Source: JAVKSL01 sp050744225
Lineage (GTDB): Bacteria > Actinomycetota > Acidimicrobiia > Acidimicrobiales > JAJPHD01
Assembly (NCBI GenBank): GCA_050744225.1
Contig: JBOGGT010000076.1
Coordinates: forward strand, 70,229 to 134,228
DNA: 64,000 bases
Reading direction: 5' to 3'
The position numbers were made by a program, and so were the translations under genes. Shown here piece after piece: positions 47,988 through 55,240 of this stretch. Numbering within the stretch: position 1 is the stretch's first letter; the number at the start of each line of letters is the position of its first letter. Below the pieces are notes generated by a model that did not search any database, had not been told where the DNA came from, and saw only the letters and a list, made by a program, of their open reading frames with translations.

Positions 47988-48874
47988 CAGGCGGTCGCCT
48001 CCTTGCGCTTGCCTGGACCTCGGCGGGGCAGTGCGCCAGCCAGCAGGTAAAAGACAAAGATCAAGCTCACCACGAAAAAGCTGACCGGCCAGCCCTGGTC
48101 GTGGGGGGGCCAGTAGTAGCTGTCGTAGGCAAGCAGGATCCCACCCCAGGTGGCCACCAGGCCGAGGACCGAGGCGACCAGCATGGCCAGTCCGGTCCGC
48201 TTGGTGAGGCGGAGGGCGGCGGCCGCCGGACCGATGAGCAGGGCAGTGCTCAAGATGGCCCCGATGGTCACGGCCGACAGCGACACCGCGAGCGCCAGGG
48301 CTCCGAGGTAGCCGACCCCGACCACGCGGACCGCCACCCCCCGAGCCGCCGCCAGCTCTGAACCGAGGGTGCTCAGCACCAGCGGCCGGTAGAGGCAGAC
48401 CACGATGCCCACCGCCAAGGCGCTGAATGCCATCACGACCGGCACGGTCGATCCCGAGAAGGTGAAGATGGAGCCGAACAGGACGTTGAGGGCGACTCCG
48501 GTGGTGCTGGTGACCGTGGTGTCCAGGTACAAGAACAGTGCTGCCAGCCCAAGCGCCGACCCCAGCACGATCCCGGTGGCGAGGTCGCGCCCACGAGGCC
48601 GGCGGATCCCGATCAGCTCCATCACTCCAGCTGCCGCCACGTTCATGGCGACGAAGCCGAACAGCGGGCTGATCCCGATCAAGAACGCAGCTGACCCGCC
48701 GGCGGTCCCGATGTCGGACAGCGAGTGGCCGGCGAAGGACTGCCCCCGCATCACCGTGATGGTGCCCACCACCCCTGAGACCCCGGCCACCAGCCCGCCG
48801 ACAATCAGTGCGACGTGTACCGGCGAGCTGGAGAAGAACCCAGGACCGAAGATCCCGACCGAGAAGCCCCTCAC
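47987..48874 (-). CDS. Metal ABC transporter permease 1 (ZnuB/MntB family)
   Basis: 295 aa ABC-3 permease. Visible signature: GVVGTITVMRGQSFAGHSLSDIGTAGG (in part), VLFGSIFTFSG, AARGVAVRVVGVGYL and ILSTALLIGPAAAALRL. Its start overlaps the ATPase stop by 4 bases and it is followed directly by permease 2. Substrate Zn2+ or Mn2+ by family; the binding protein does not settle which. Confidence 0.9.
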   Translation of the reverse strand: MRGFSVGIFGPGFFSSSPVHVALIVGGLVAGVSGVVGTITVMRGQSFAGHSLSDIGTAGGSAAFLIGISPLFGFVAMNVAAAGVMELIGIRRPRGRDLATGIVLGSALGLAALFLYLDTTVTSTTGVALNVLFGSIFTFSGSTVPVVMAFSALAVGIVVCLYRPLVLSTLGSELAAARGVAVRVVGVGYLGALALAVSLSAVTIGAILSTALLIGPAAAALRLTKRTGLAMLVASVLGLVATWGGILLAYDSYYWPPHDQGWPVSFFVVSLIFVFYLLAGALPRRGPGKRKEATA

Positions 48875-49806
48875 TGGCTAGGCCGACGTGGCGGAGCCGA
48901 CCTCGCCGGAGCCGCCCTGGCTCTGGTGTGGGACCCTTCGCAATGGGCGTCATCGCGCCCTGCCACCACCAGGACCCGGCCGTTGACGTGGATGACGTCC
49001 ACCCGGTGCCCGTACAGGGCGCTGAGGGTCTCCGTGCGCACCACCTCTTCGGTGGTTCCGCTGGTTGCCCGCCCGGCCGCGAGGTAGATCACCCGGTCCA
49101 TCGAGTCGAGCAGGGGGTTCATGTCGTGGGCAGAGATCAGGACCGCGATCCCCGAGGAGGTGGCGATACGCGCCAGCAGGGCCACCACCTCTTCCTCGCT
49201 GCGGAGGTCCAGGTTTGCCAGGGGCTCGTCGAGTAGCAGCAGCTTGGGCCGGCTGATGAGGGCGTGCGCGATCATCACCCGCTGCTGCTCGCCGCCGGAG
49301 AGGTTCCCGACCCGCGCCTCGTCCAGGTGAGTGGCATCCACCGCCGCCAGGACCTCGTCGATGGCGGCGCGGCGCGCAGCTGATGGCCATGGAATACCCA
49401 AGCGGTGGCCGTCCAGGCCCAGCCCGACCAGGTCTCGGGCTCGTACCGGCATGTCGGGATCGAGCGCGAGGGTCTGGGGGACGTAGCCGATCAGCGGGTT
49501 GCGGCGCGAGCGGGGACGCCCGGCCACGAGGACCTCCCCCGATGTCGGGGTGACCAGGCCGAGTATTGCCCGCAGGAGCGTGGTCTTGCCCGCCCCGTTG
49601 GAGCCGATCAGCCCGGTGACCTCACCGGGCCCCAGCTTGAAGCTGACCCGGTGGAGGACCTCGCGTCCACCCAGCGACACGCTGAGCTGGTTGACCGTGA
49701 GGATCGCCGCCGCCGCCGCGCCCGGCGCGCCCGCAGCGGTCGGTGCGCCCGGCTCGACCGCAGCCGTGTCCGGCCCGCCCGAGCGGGTAACGGCCCGGAT
49801 GCGCAC
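48871..49806 (-). CDS. Metal ABC transporter ATPase (ZnuC/MntC-like)
   Basis: 311 aa. Walker A GSNGAGKTT, signature LSGGEQQRV, Walker B LLLLDEPLANLD and H-loop ISAHDMN. The N-terminus has a Gly/Ala/Pro stretch (about residues 15-35) before the domain, and the C-terminus a basic Ala/Arg/Pro tail, neither typical. Lies 2 bases after the binding-protein gene. Confidence 0.9.
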   Translation of the reverse strand: MRIRAVTRSGGPDTAAVEPGAPTAAGAPGAAAAAILTVNQLSVSLGGREVLHRVSFKLGPGEVTGLIGSNGAGKTTLLRAILGLVTPTSGEVLVAGRPRSRRNPLIGYVPQTLALDPDMPVRARDLVGLGLDGHRLGIPWPSAARRAAIDEVLAAVDATHLDEARVGNLSGGEQQRVMIAHALISRPKLLLLDEPLANLDLRSEEEVVALLARIATSSGIAVLISAHDMNPLLDSMDRVIYLAAGRATSGTTEEVVRTETLSALYGHRVDVIHVNGRVLVVAGRDDAHCEGSHTRARAAPARSAPPRRPSQ

Positions 49807-49808
49807 GG

Positions 49809-50771
49809 CTACAGCTTCACCGTGGAGGTGCGGTCGGCCACGGCCTTGGTGAGGGCGGTCACCTCGGCCAGCATCCAGGTCTGGTAGGTGTAGCCAGGGG
49901 TGGGCATTGTCTCGTATACCCCCACCACCGGTATCCCGTCGGCCCTGGCGGCGTTGATGAAGCTCTGGGTGAGGGGGTCGGTGACCTGCTGGTTGTACAC
50001 GAGCACCCTTACCTTGTGCTGGCTGAAAAGGCTGGTCTGGAGAGACACGTCCTGGGGCGCGGGATCCACCCCGTTCATTATCTCTGCCTGGAAGCCGAAA
50101 GGCGTCAGGTTGTCAGCACCCATCGCTTGGAGCATGTAGTCCGCTACCGGCTCGGTGGTTGCGACCGGGGTCCCCCCGTAGCGGGCCTTGAAGGTGGCAA
50201 TCGCAGCCAGCCAGGGCTTGAGTGAGGCAGCGAAGCTCGCGGCGTTCGCCTTGAAATAGGCGGCGTGTGCCGGCGCCAGCTCGGACAGGTCGGTGGCCAT
50301 CGCGCCGGCCACCGCACCCATGGTGGTCGGGTTGTACCAGAGGTGGGGGTTGGGGGTGTCATCCGGCAGTTCCAGCAGGTCCTGCACGTCGATCGACAGG
50401 CGTTTGGGGTTGGCCGACGCCGCCTCCAGCTTTTCCATGAACCCGTCGTAGCCCACGCCGTTCTGGATCACCAGCTGCGCGGCGCTGACCGACTCCGCCA
50501 CGCGCGGGCTCACCTCGTAGGTGTGCGGGTCGGTGCTGGGGTTGGATTCGACCGAGGTCACGCTCACGTAGCGCCCGCCGATCTGGGCCGCCACGTTGCC
50601 GTAGGTGTTCTCCGCCGCAACTACCGCGATCTTCCCGCCGGCCCCGCCACCCGCCGCCGCACCCCCGCTACCCACCGCCATGCCGGGCCCGCAGCCCCCC
50701 AGGACCAGGGTTCCGGTGATCGCCAGCGCCAGGAGCCAGCTCTTGCCACCCCCGTACAGCCTCCAGCGCAT
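49809..50771 (-). CDS. Metal ABC transporter substrate-binding lipoprotein (ZnuA/TroA-like)
   Basis: 320 aa. Signal peptide with lipobox LGGC, then a Gly/Ala spacer and the TroA fold: AAENTYGNVAAQIGG, a DPHTYEVSP ligand His, and a PNPHLWYNP second His. The third site reads TTEPVADYM, with Glu where ZnuA has His, as in some Mn/Zn cluster A-I members. ATG 50771 was chosen because AAGGAGG lies 6 bases upstream; ATG 50792 is in frame but lacks this. No His-rich loop is present. First gene of the operon. Confidence 0.9.
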   Translation of the reverse strand: MRWRLYGGGKSWLLALAITGTLVLGGCGPGMAVGSGGAAAGGGAGGKIAVVAAENTYGNVAAQIGGRYVSVTSVESNPSTDPHTYEVSPRVAESVSAAQLVIQNGVGYDGFMEKLEAASANPKRLSIDVQDLLELPDDTPNPHLWYNPTTMGAVAGAMATDLSELAPAHAAYFKANAASFAASLKPWLAAIATFKARYGGTPVATTEPVADYMLQAMGADNLTPFGFQAEIMNGVDPAPQDVSLQTSLFSQHKVRVLVYNQQVTDPLTQSFINAARADGIPVVGVYETMPTPGYTYQTWMLAEVTALTKAVADRTSTVKL

Positions 50772-50884
50772 CGTGTTCCTCCTTGTCGGCATCCGTTGCA
50801 GATTAGTCTATCAGTAATGGATACCAATGCAAGTAAGGATCCGAGGCCCCCCCGGATGGTGTGTAGCGGTGAAGCCCGTGCAGG

Positions 50885-51064
50885 ATGCACCGGAAGAACA
50901 TCTATCTCTCCGAAACCGAGCAGGTGGCCCTCGATGCTCGGGCGGCCGCCGAATGGCGCAGTCGAAGCGACCTCGTGTGCGCCTTGATCGACCGTGAGCT
51001 GAACCTCGAAGAGGACGGATGCCAGGACGTACTCCTTTACGAACTGGCGGAGGAATTTGGCTAA
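50885..51064 (+). CDS. Orphan ribbon-helix-helix antitoxin-like protein
   Basis: 59 aa. The sequence MHRKNIYLSETEQVALDARAA followed by SRSDLVCALIDRELNLEED has the CopG/VapB ribbon-helix-helix form (one strand then two helices). No toxin gene follows: after the TAA the same frame codes a short EIESTRAHDPDLRID remnant before TGA, so the original antitoxin may have been longer. Faces away from the metal-importer operon. Autoregulatory DNA binding is inferred; no clear operator was seen. Confidence 0.68.
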   Translation: MHRKNIYLSETEQVALDARAAAEWRSRSDLVCALIDRELNLEEDGCQDVLLYELAEEFG

Positions 51065-51123
51065 GAGATCGAGAGCACTCGTGCCCACGACCCAGATCTT
51101 CGCATCGACTGAGTGGTGGCTGG

Positions 51124-51369
51124 TTAGCCAGCACCCTGGTCTGCGGAGCCTCTGCCGTCATTGGCCTGCACGTAGCCAAGTGGGTGAAGTACCCAGTAAA
51201 GGTTGAGGTCGAAGCCCCAACCAAAGGCCTTGGGGGTAAACAAGCGGTGATCCTGGGCATTCCACCATCGGGACTTGACCCGAGCCACCGTTGGCCGGCG
51301 GAAGTCGTAAGGCATCCCAAGTCGCTTCCCCTGGGGTCCGGGGACTGGCTGATCTGTCTGCTTGATCAT
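51124..51369 (-). CDS. Small DUF5808-like protein
   Basis: 81 aa. Contains MPYDFRRPTVARVKSRWWNAQDHRLFTPKAFGWGFDLNLYW (read in part), matching the DUF5808 pattern of a WNP/WNA-D-R-FTPK-FGWG-N core. Start ATG 51369 has AGAGGTGA upstream; a longer GTG start at 51405 is possible. Basic, soluble, no function known. Convergent with the ribbon-helix-helix gene and divergent from nurA. Confidence 0.6.
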   Translation of the reverse strand: MIKQTDQPVPGPQGKRLGMPYDFRRPTVARVKSRWWNAQDHRLFTPKAFGWGFDLNLYWVLHPLGYVQANDGRGSADQGAG

Positions 51370-51437
51370 CTCGATCACCTCTGACCCAAATCTTACTGGC
51401 CCCACCGGGTGTCACACTCGCGTGGCAAGCTGTAGGG

Positions 51438-52505
51438 GTGGACGCTGCCCTCGACCGACCGCTGGCCGTCGCCGATCAGTCGGATGCCGGCGGAGGGTCG
51501 GCGATGCAGGGGGTGGCCAGCCGGCTGGCGAGGTTGCTCGACGGAGGGGGAGAGCGGCTTGGCGGCGAGGGGCACGGCGGGCTGGTGGCCGAGCCCGTCG
51601 TGCGCATCGCGGTCCTTCCGAAGGCGGCCCAGCCAGCCGAGGTCTGGGCCATCGACGGCGGTCAGGCGACGGTGGCGGACGCCCGTTGCGTCACGGTGGT
51701 GGTGGTCAGGGTGGCTCGCGCCTGCTGGCGGAACGGCGCGTGTTTCACCGAGAAGGTGGGTCCGCTCCGGCCCTACCTGCTCGGCGGGGATGAGCGGCGG
51801 GCCACACTAGCGGACCTGGCAAACATCGGACTGGACCTGCCGGCGGACACCGTTATTGACGCCAACCTGCTGCGGGACGCCGCGGAGTGGGATGCCCTGG
51901 CCCGCACCGTCGAGGAGGCCGAGCCTGGTGCGCTGGTGCTCGTGGACGGGGACCTGCGGCCCGACTGGCGCATCCCCGGAGCCTGGGCGGCGCGCATCCT
52001 CGCCCGTGCGGCGGAGCGAGGGGTCGTGGTGGCTGCGGTCACCAAGCACTCGGGCTTGGCCCGCGGCGGAGCGCCGTTGGTGGCCGCCCTGGAGGCCGAG
52101 GCCGAGGCAGATCCCGCCCTCGGGTCCCGCGCCCGGTGGTGGGCGGCGGTGGCGCACACCGGGCCGGGCGTGGAGCCGCCGCTCAGGGTGGCGGTTGCCC
52201 GGCTGGACCCGTCGGCCCGTTTCGCCTTCCGGGTCGACGTCCCCGCCCCGCTCGCCCCGCCCGCCCCGCCCGCCCCGCCCGGCCTGGCCCAGGTGCTGGC
52301 CATGCTGGCGGCGGTCTCCGATGACGCGGCGTTCCCCGGGTATCCTTACCCACTGTCGGTGGTGGACGGGCTGGCGGCCTGCCCCCCCTGGGTCAGACAG
52401 GACGCGAGACTCGCCTTGGACGAGCACCTCGACAAGCAGGGAGTTGGTCTGGTGCGGAGAGAGCGATATTTCACGGACAGGCATCGGCTCATGGAGCGGG
52501 CGTGA
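51438..52505 (+). CDS. nurA: NurA-like 5'-3' nuclease
   Basis: 355 aa. RNase H-like NurA fold with AIDGGQATV (first catalytic Asp, about residue 77), VLVDGDLRPDW (second Asp), VVAAVTKHSGL (Lys), and a C-terminal GYPYPLSVVDGLA, as in archaeal NurA. Residues about 270-285 are a Pro/Ala repeat insert. Partner of the HerA translocase in DNA-end resection; here the next gene, with a GTGA overlap. Assigned by motif and context; sequence divergence from archaeal NurA is high. Confidence 0.82.
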   Translation: MDAALDRPLAVADQSDAGGGSAMQGVASRLARLLDGGGERLGGEGHGGLVAEPVVRIAVLPKAAQPAEVWAIDGGQATVADARCVTVVVVRVARACWRNGACFTEKVGPLRPYLLGGDERRATLADLANIGLDLPADTVIDANLLRDAAEWDALARTVEEAEPGALVLVDGDLRPDWRIPGAWAARILARAAERGVVVAAVTKHSGLARGGAPLVAALEAEAEADPALGSRARWWAAVAHTGPGVEPPLRVAVARLDPSARFAFRVDVPAPLAPPAPPAPPGLAQVLAMLAAVSDDAAFPGYPYPLSVVDGLAACPPWVRQDARLALDEHLDKQGVGLVRRERYFTDRHRLMERA

Positions 52506-54076
52506 GCGCAGACATCGCCCCGAGGGGTCGGCTGTACGGCAAGAACGTGCTGGAGGCGGTGTTCCGGGCCGCTCCCGACGAGGATCTGTTCCTGGGTGAG
52601 CTGTTGGTCGGGGTGGACGAGGTGACCGGGAGGCGCTACCTGTTCCGGGTGGTGGACGTCACCTACGGGTCCGAGCACCGCGAACCCGGATGGGCCGAGC
52701 GGGTGGCCGGGACCATGCTGGCCGATGATGCGGCCGGTGAGACCGGCGCGCACCCGCTGCACGACGCGGGGCGGCGGACCTACCGGGTGGCTGATTGCCG
52801 GTGCCTGGGCTACGTCACGCCCGACGGGACCACCTTCCGCAAGCCCAAGAGCCTGCCGACCCAGTTTTCCCGGGTCTGCTCGCCCGAGCCGGCTGACCTG
52901 GCCTTCCTCGCCAGTCGCATGGGGGACCTGCACGTGGGAAGCCTCCGCAGCGGTGAGGAGGAGGTGGATGTGGGAGTGGGCATCCCCGGAGAGTCTTTGG
53001 CGACCCACCTGGGGATCTTCGCCACCACCGGGATGGGCAAGTCCAACCTGATGCAGGTCCTGTCTGGAGCGGTCATGTGCCGCCAGGGTCGCTATGCCCT
53101 CTTGCTGATCGACCCCCACGGCGAGTACCGCAAGGCGCTCGGGCGCCACCCCTGGGCGCCAGAGCGGCTGCGCACCTACGCCGCGCGGTCCCTTCCAGGG
53201 ACTTCGGGGCTGCGGATCAGCCTGGGCGAGCTGTCCATCGACGACCTGCGAACCGCGCACGACTGGAGTCGCCCGCAGGAAGAGGCGCTCTTCGAGCTGG
53301 CCCGTCACTACGGCGTGGAGGACCTGACCTGGCTCGCCGAGCTGGCGCGGCTGGACGACCTTCCTGGGTTTCGGGAGGTGGAGCTGAGGGGGCGTGTGGC
53401 ACTCAACACCCTCCAGGTGATCCAGCGGCGGGCGCGCCGGATCGTCGGCCTGGCCTGCATCGCCACCGATCCGGCCGTCTCGGTCGGCGCGGCGGTGCTG
53501 CGGGACCTCGGCGACGGGCGGGTGGTACTGGTGGATGTGAGCGGGCTGGGCTCGACCGAGGAGGTGCTGGTGGCATCCTTCCTCACCCGCCGGGTGCTGG
53601 AGGAGTGGTCCTCGGCGTATCTGGACACGCCCGAGGTGCACGAGCGGATGCCGGTGGTGGCGGTGGTGTTGGAGGAGGCGCAGCGGGTGTTGGGGGGGAA
53701 CAAGGACCGGGAGTCGAACGTGTTTCCTCGCCTGGCGCGCGAGGGGCGCAAGTTCAAGGTGGGCCTGGTGGCGATCACCCAGCAGCCGAAGCTCCTGGAC
53801 GCAGAGCTGTTGAGCCAGCTGAATACATTCTTTATACTGGGGTTGGCGGACGAGAAGGACCGCAGCATCCTGCGGGGCTCGTCCAAGCAGGACCTCTCTG
53901 CGCTGGGCCCGGAGATCCAGACCCTCATGCCCGGCGAGTGCCTGCTGGTGAACCTGGCCGCCCCCTTCGCAGTCCCCGCGAAGATCGACTTGTACCAGGC
54001 CCACCTCGCCTCGGTCCCACCCCCACCCCCACCTCGTCCCGTGGCGCCGCCCAACGTGGCCGCGCTGGTGGACTGA
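52502..54076 (+). CDS. herA: HerA hexameric DNA translocase
   Basis: 524 aa. N-terminal HAS-barrel region, then the FtsK/HerA ATPase: Walker A HLGIFATTGMGKSNL (about residue 172-184), LLLIDPHGEYRKAL, Walker B VVAVVLEEAQRV, and the HerA end SSKQDLSALGPEIQTLMPGECLLVNL (in part) with the sensor region before it. Pumps DNA to NurA. The C-terminus is Pro-rich. GTG start overlaps nurA. An 18-bp repeat duplicates the stop region. Confidence 0.92.
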   Translation: MSADIAPRGRLYGKNVLEAVFRAAPDEDLFLGELLVGVDEVTGRRYLFRVVDVTYGSEHREPGWAERVAGTMLADDAAGETGAHPLHDAGRRTYRVADCRCLGYVTPDGTTFRKPKSLPTQFSRVCSPEPADLAFLASRMGDLHVGSLRSGEEEVDVGVGIPGESLATHLGIFATTGMGKSNLMQVLSGAVMCRQGRYALLLIDPHGEYRKALGRHPWAPERLRTYAARSLPGTSGLRISLGELSIDDLRTAHDWSRPQEEALFELARHYGVEDLTWLAELARLDDLPGFREVELRGRVALNTLQVIQRRARRIVGLACIATDPAVSVGAAVLRDLGDGRVVLVDVSGLGSTEEVLVASFLTRRVLEEWSSAYLDTPEVHERMPVVAVVLEEAQRVLGGNKDRESNVFPRLAREGRKFKVGLVAITQQPKLLDAELLSQLNTFFILGLADEKDRSILRGSSKQDLSALGPEIQTLMPGECLLVNLAAPFAVPAKIDLYQAHLASVPPPPPPRPVAPPNVAALVD

Positions 54077-54105
54077 GCCGTGCTGGTGGGCTGAGCCGTG
54101 CTGGC
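54064..54105 (+). repeat. 18-bp tandem repeat spanning the herA stop
   Basis: gctggtggactgagccgt (54064-54081) repeats at 54082-54099 with one change and partly a third time. Each full copy contains an in-frame TGA, so herA ends in the first copy. Confidence 0.85.
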
Positions 54106-54123
54106 CGTCGTCGAGGGGGACCC

Positions 54124-55239
54124 GTGCTGATCGCCGCAATCGGGGACGCCCACCTGGGGCGCTCCTACCTGCCCGCCACCACGCCCGAGGGGGTCAATCA
54201 GCGCGAGCGGGACTTCGAGATCTCCTTCGAGGCGGCGGTGTCGCTGGCGCTGGCTCAGGAGCCCGGGTTGGTGGTCTGGTTGGGGGACGTGTTCGACCAT
54301 CCCCGCCCCACCTACCGCTCCTTCCGGGTGGTCCAGCGGGCTCTGGCCCGTATCCGGGACCACGGGGTGGAGGTGGTGGTCATTTCCGGCAACCACGACA
54401 CCCCCCGCCTGCCCGGGACCGGTAGCCCCTACTCGGCGCTGGCGGACGCCTTCCCGGGATTTCACTTTGCCCACCGTCTGGCTTACGAGCGTTTCGAGCT
54501 CGCTGGCCTGGTGGTCCACGCGGTGCCCCAGATGATGACGGTGGAGGCTACTCTGGAGGCCCTGGACCGGGCCGATCGGGAGCGCAGCTTGGACCGAACC
54601 AACCTGCTCCTCACCCACCCACGGCTCTTGCAGCTCCAGCCCAGGTACGCCGACATCAACGAGATCGAGGTGGACGCCGGATCGCTGCGCTCTGACCTGG
54701 TGTTGCTCGGGCACTACCACGTGCATACCACGGTGGGCAAAGGGATCTGGTATGCCGGGTCCACCGACACCTTCAGCTTTGCCGACGAGCCCGAGGCGGC
54801 CAAGGGCATCGTCGTGCTGGACTCCGACACGGGCGAGTGCGCGCACGTGGCGCTGAGCGATCAGCGGCGCCTGCTGACCCTGGAGTCTGTGAGTGCGATC
54901 GGCATGGGACCAGCCGAGGTCGCCCATGCGGTGCTGGACCGGGTGAGCGCGGTGCCTGAGGGAGCGGTGGCTCGGCTCTACCTCGAGGGCGTCGACCCCG
55001 AGGCCTACCGTTTGCTGGACCTGGAAGCGGTGCGCGAGGCGCACCGGTCCGCTCTGCACGTCAAGCTCATCCCGGAGTTCACCGGGGTTGGGGAGCAGGT
55101 GGAGCTGCCGTCGCTTGACTCGCTGCCCTCCAGGTGGGGTCGCTACGTGGCTGGCCAGGACCTGACCGGCTTCGACCGGGAACGGGTCGACCAGCTGGGC
55201 AGGGACTACCTGGACCGGGCGGTGGAGCGCTCGGGTTGA
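54124..55239 (+). CDS. sbcD: Mre11/SbcD-like nuclease
   Basis: 371 aa metallophosphoesterase. All Mre11 motifs are present: GDAHLG (I), WLGDVFDHPRP (II), VISGNHDTPR (III), LLLTHPRLL (IV, Pro in place of the usual Gly) and GHYHVHT (V). The C-terminal capping domain continues to SGLEDR-type helices. GTG 54124 starts 47 bases after herA and the gene ends 1 base before the rad50 GTG. Forms a complex with Rad50 that trims blocked double-strand ends. Confidence 0.93.
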   Translation: MLIAAIGDAHLGRSYLPATTPEGVNQRERDFEISFEAAVSLALAQEPGLVVWLGDVFDHPRPTYRSFRVVQRALARIRDHGVEVVVISGNHDTPRLPGTGSPYSALADAFPGFHFAHRLAYERFELAGLVVHAVPQMMTVEATLEALDRADRERSLDRTNLLLTHPRLLQLQPRYADINEIEVDAGSLRSDLVLLGHYHVHTTVGKGIWYAGSTDTFSFADEPEAAKGIVVLDSDTGECAHVALSDQRRLLTLESVSAIGMGPAEVAHAVLDRVSAVPEGAVARLYLEGVDPEAYRLLDLEAVREAHRSALHVKLIPEFTGVGEQVELPSLDSLPSRWGRYVAGQDLTGFDRERVDQLGRDYLDRAVERSG

Positions 55240-55240
55240 G

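Noticed and set aside
50800..50840. Zur or MntR operator before the metal importer
   Set aside because: The AT-rich stretch attagtctatcagtaatgg is suggestive but is not a clear palindrome and does not match a known box well enough.
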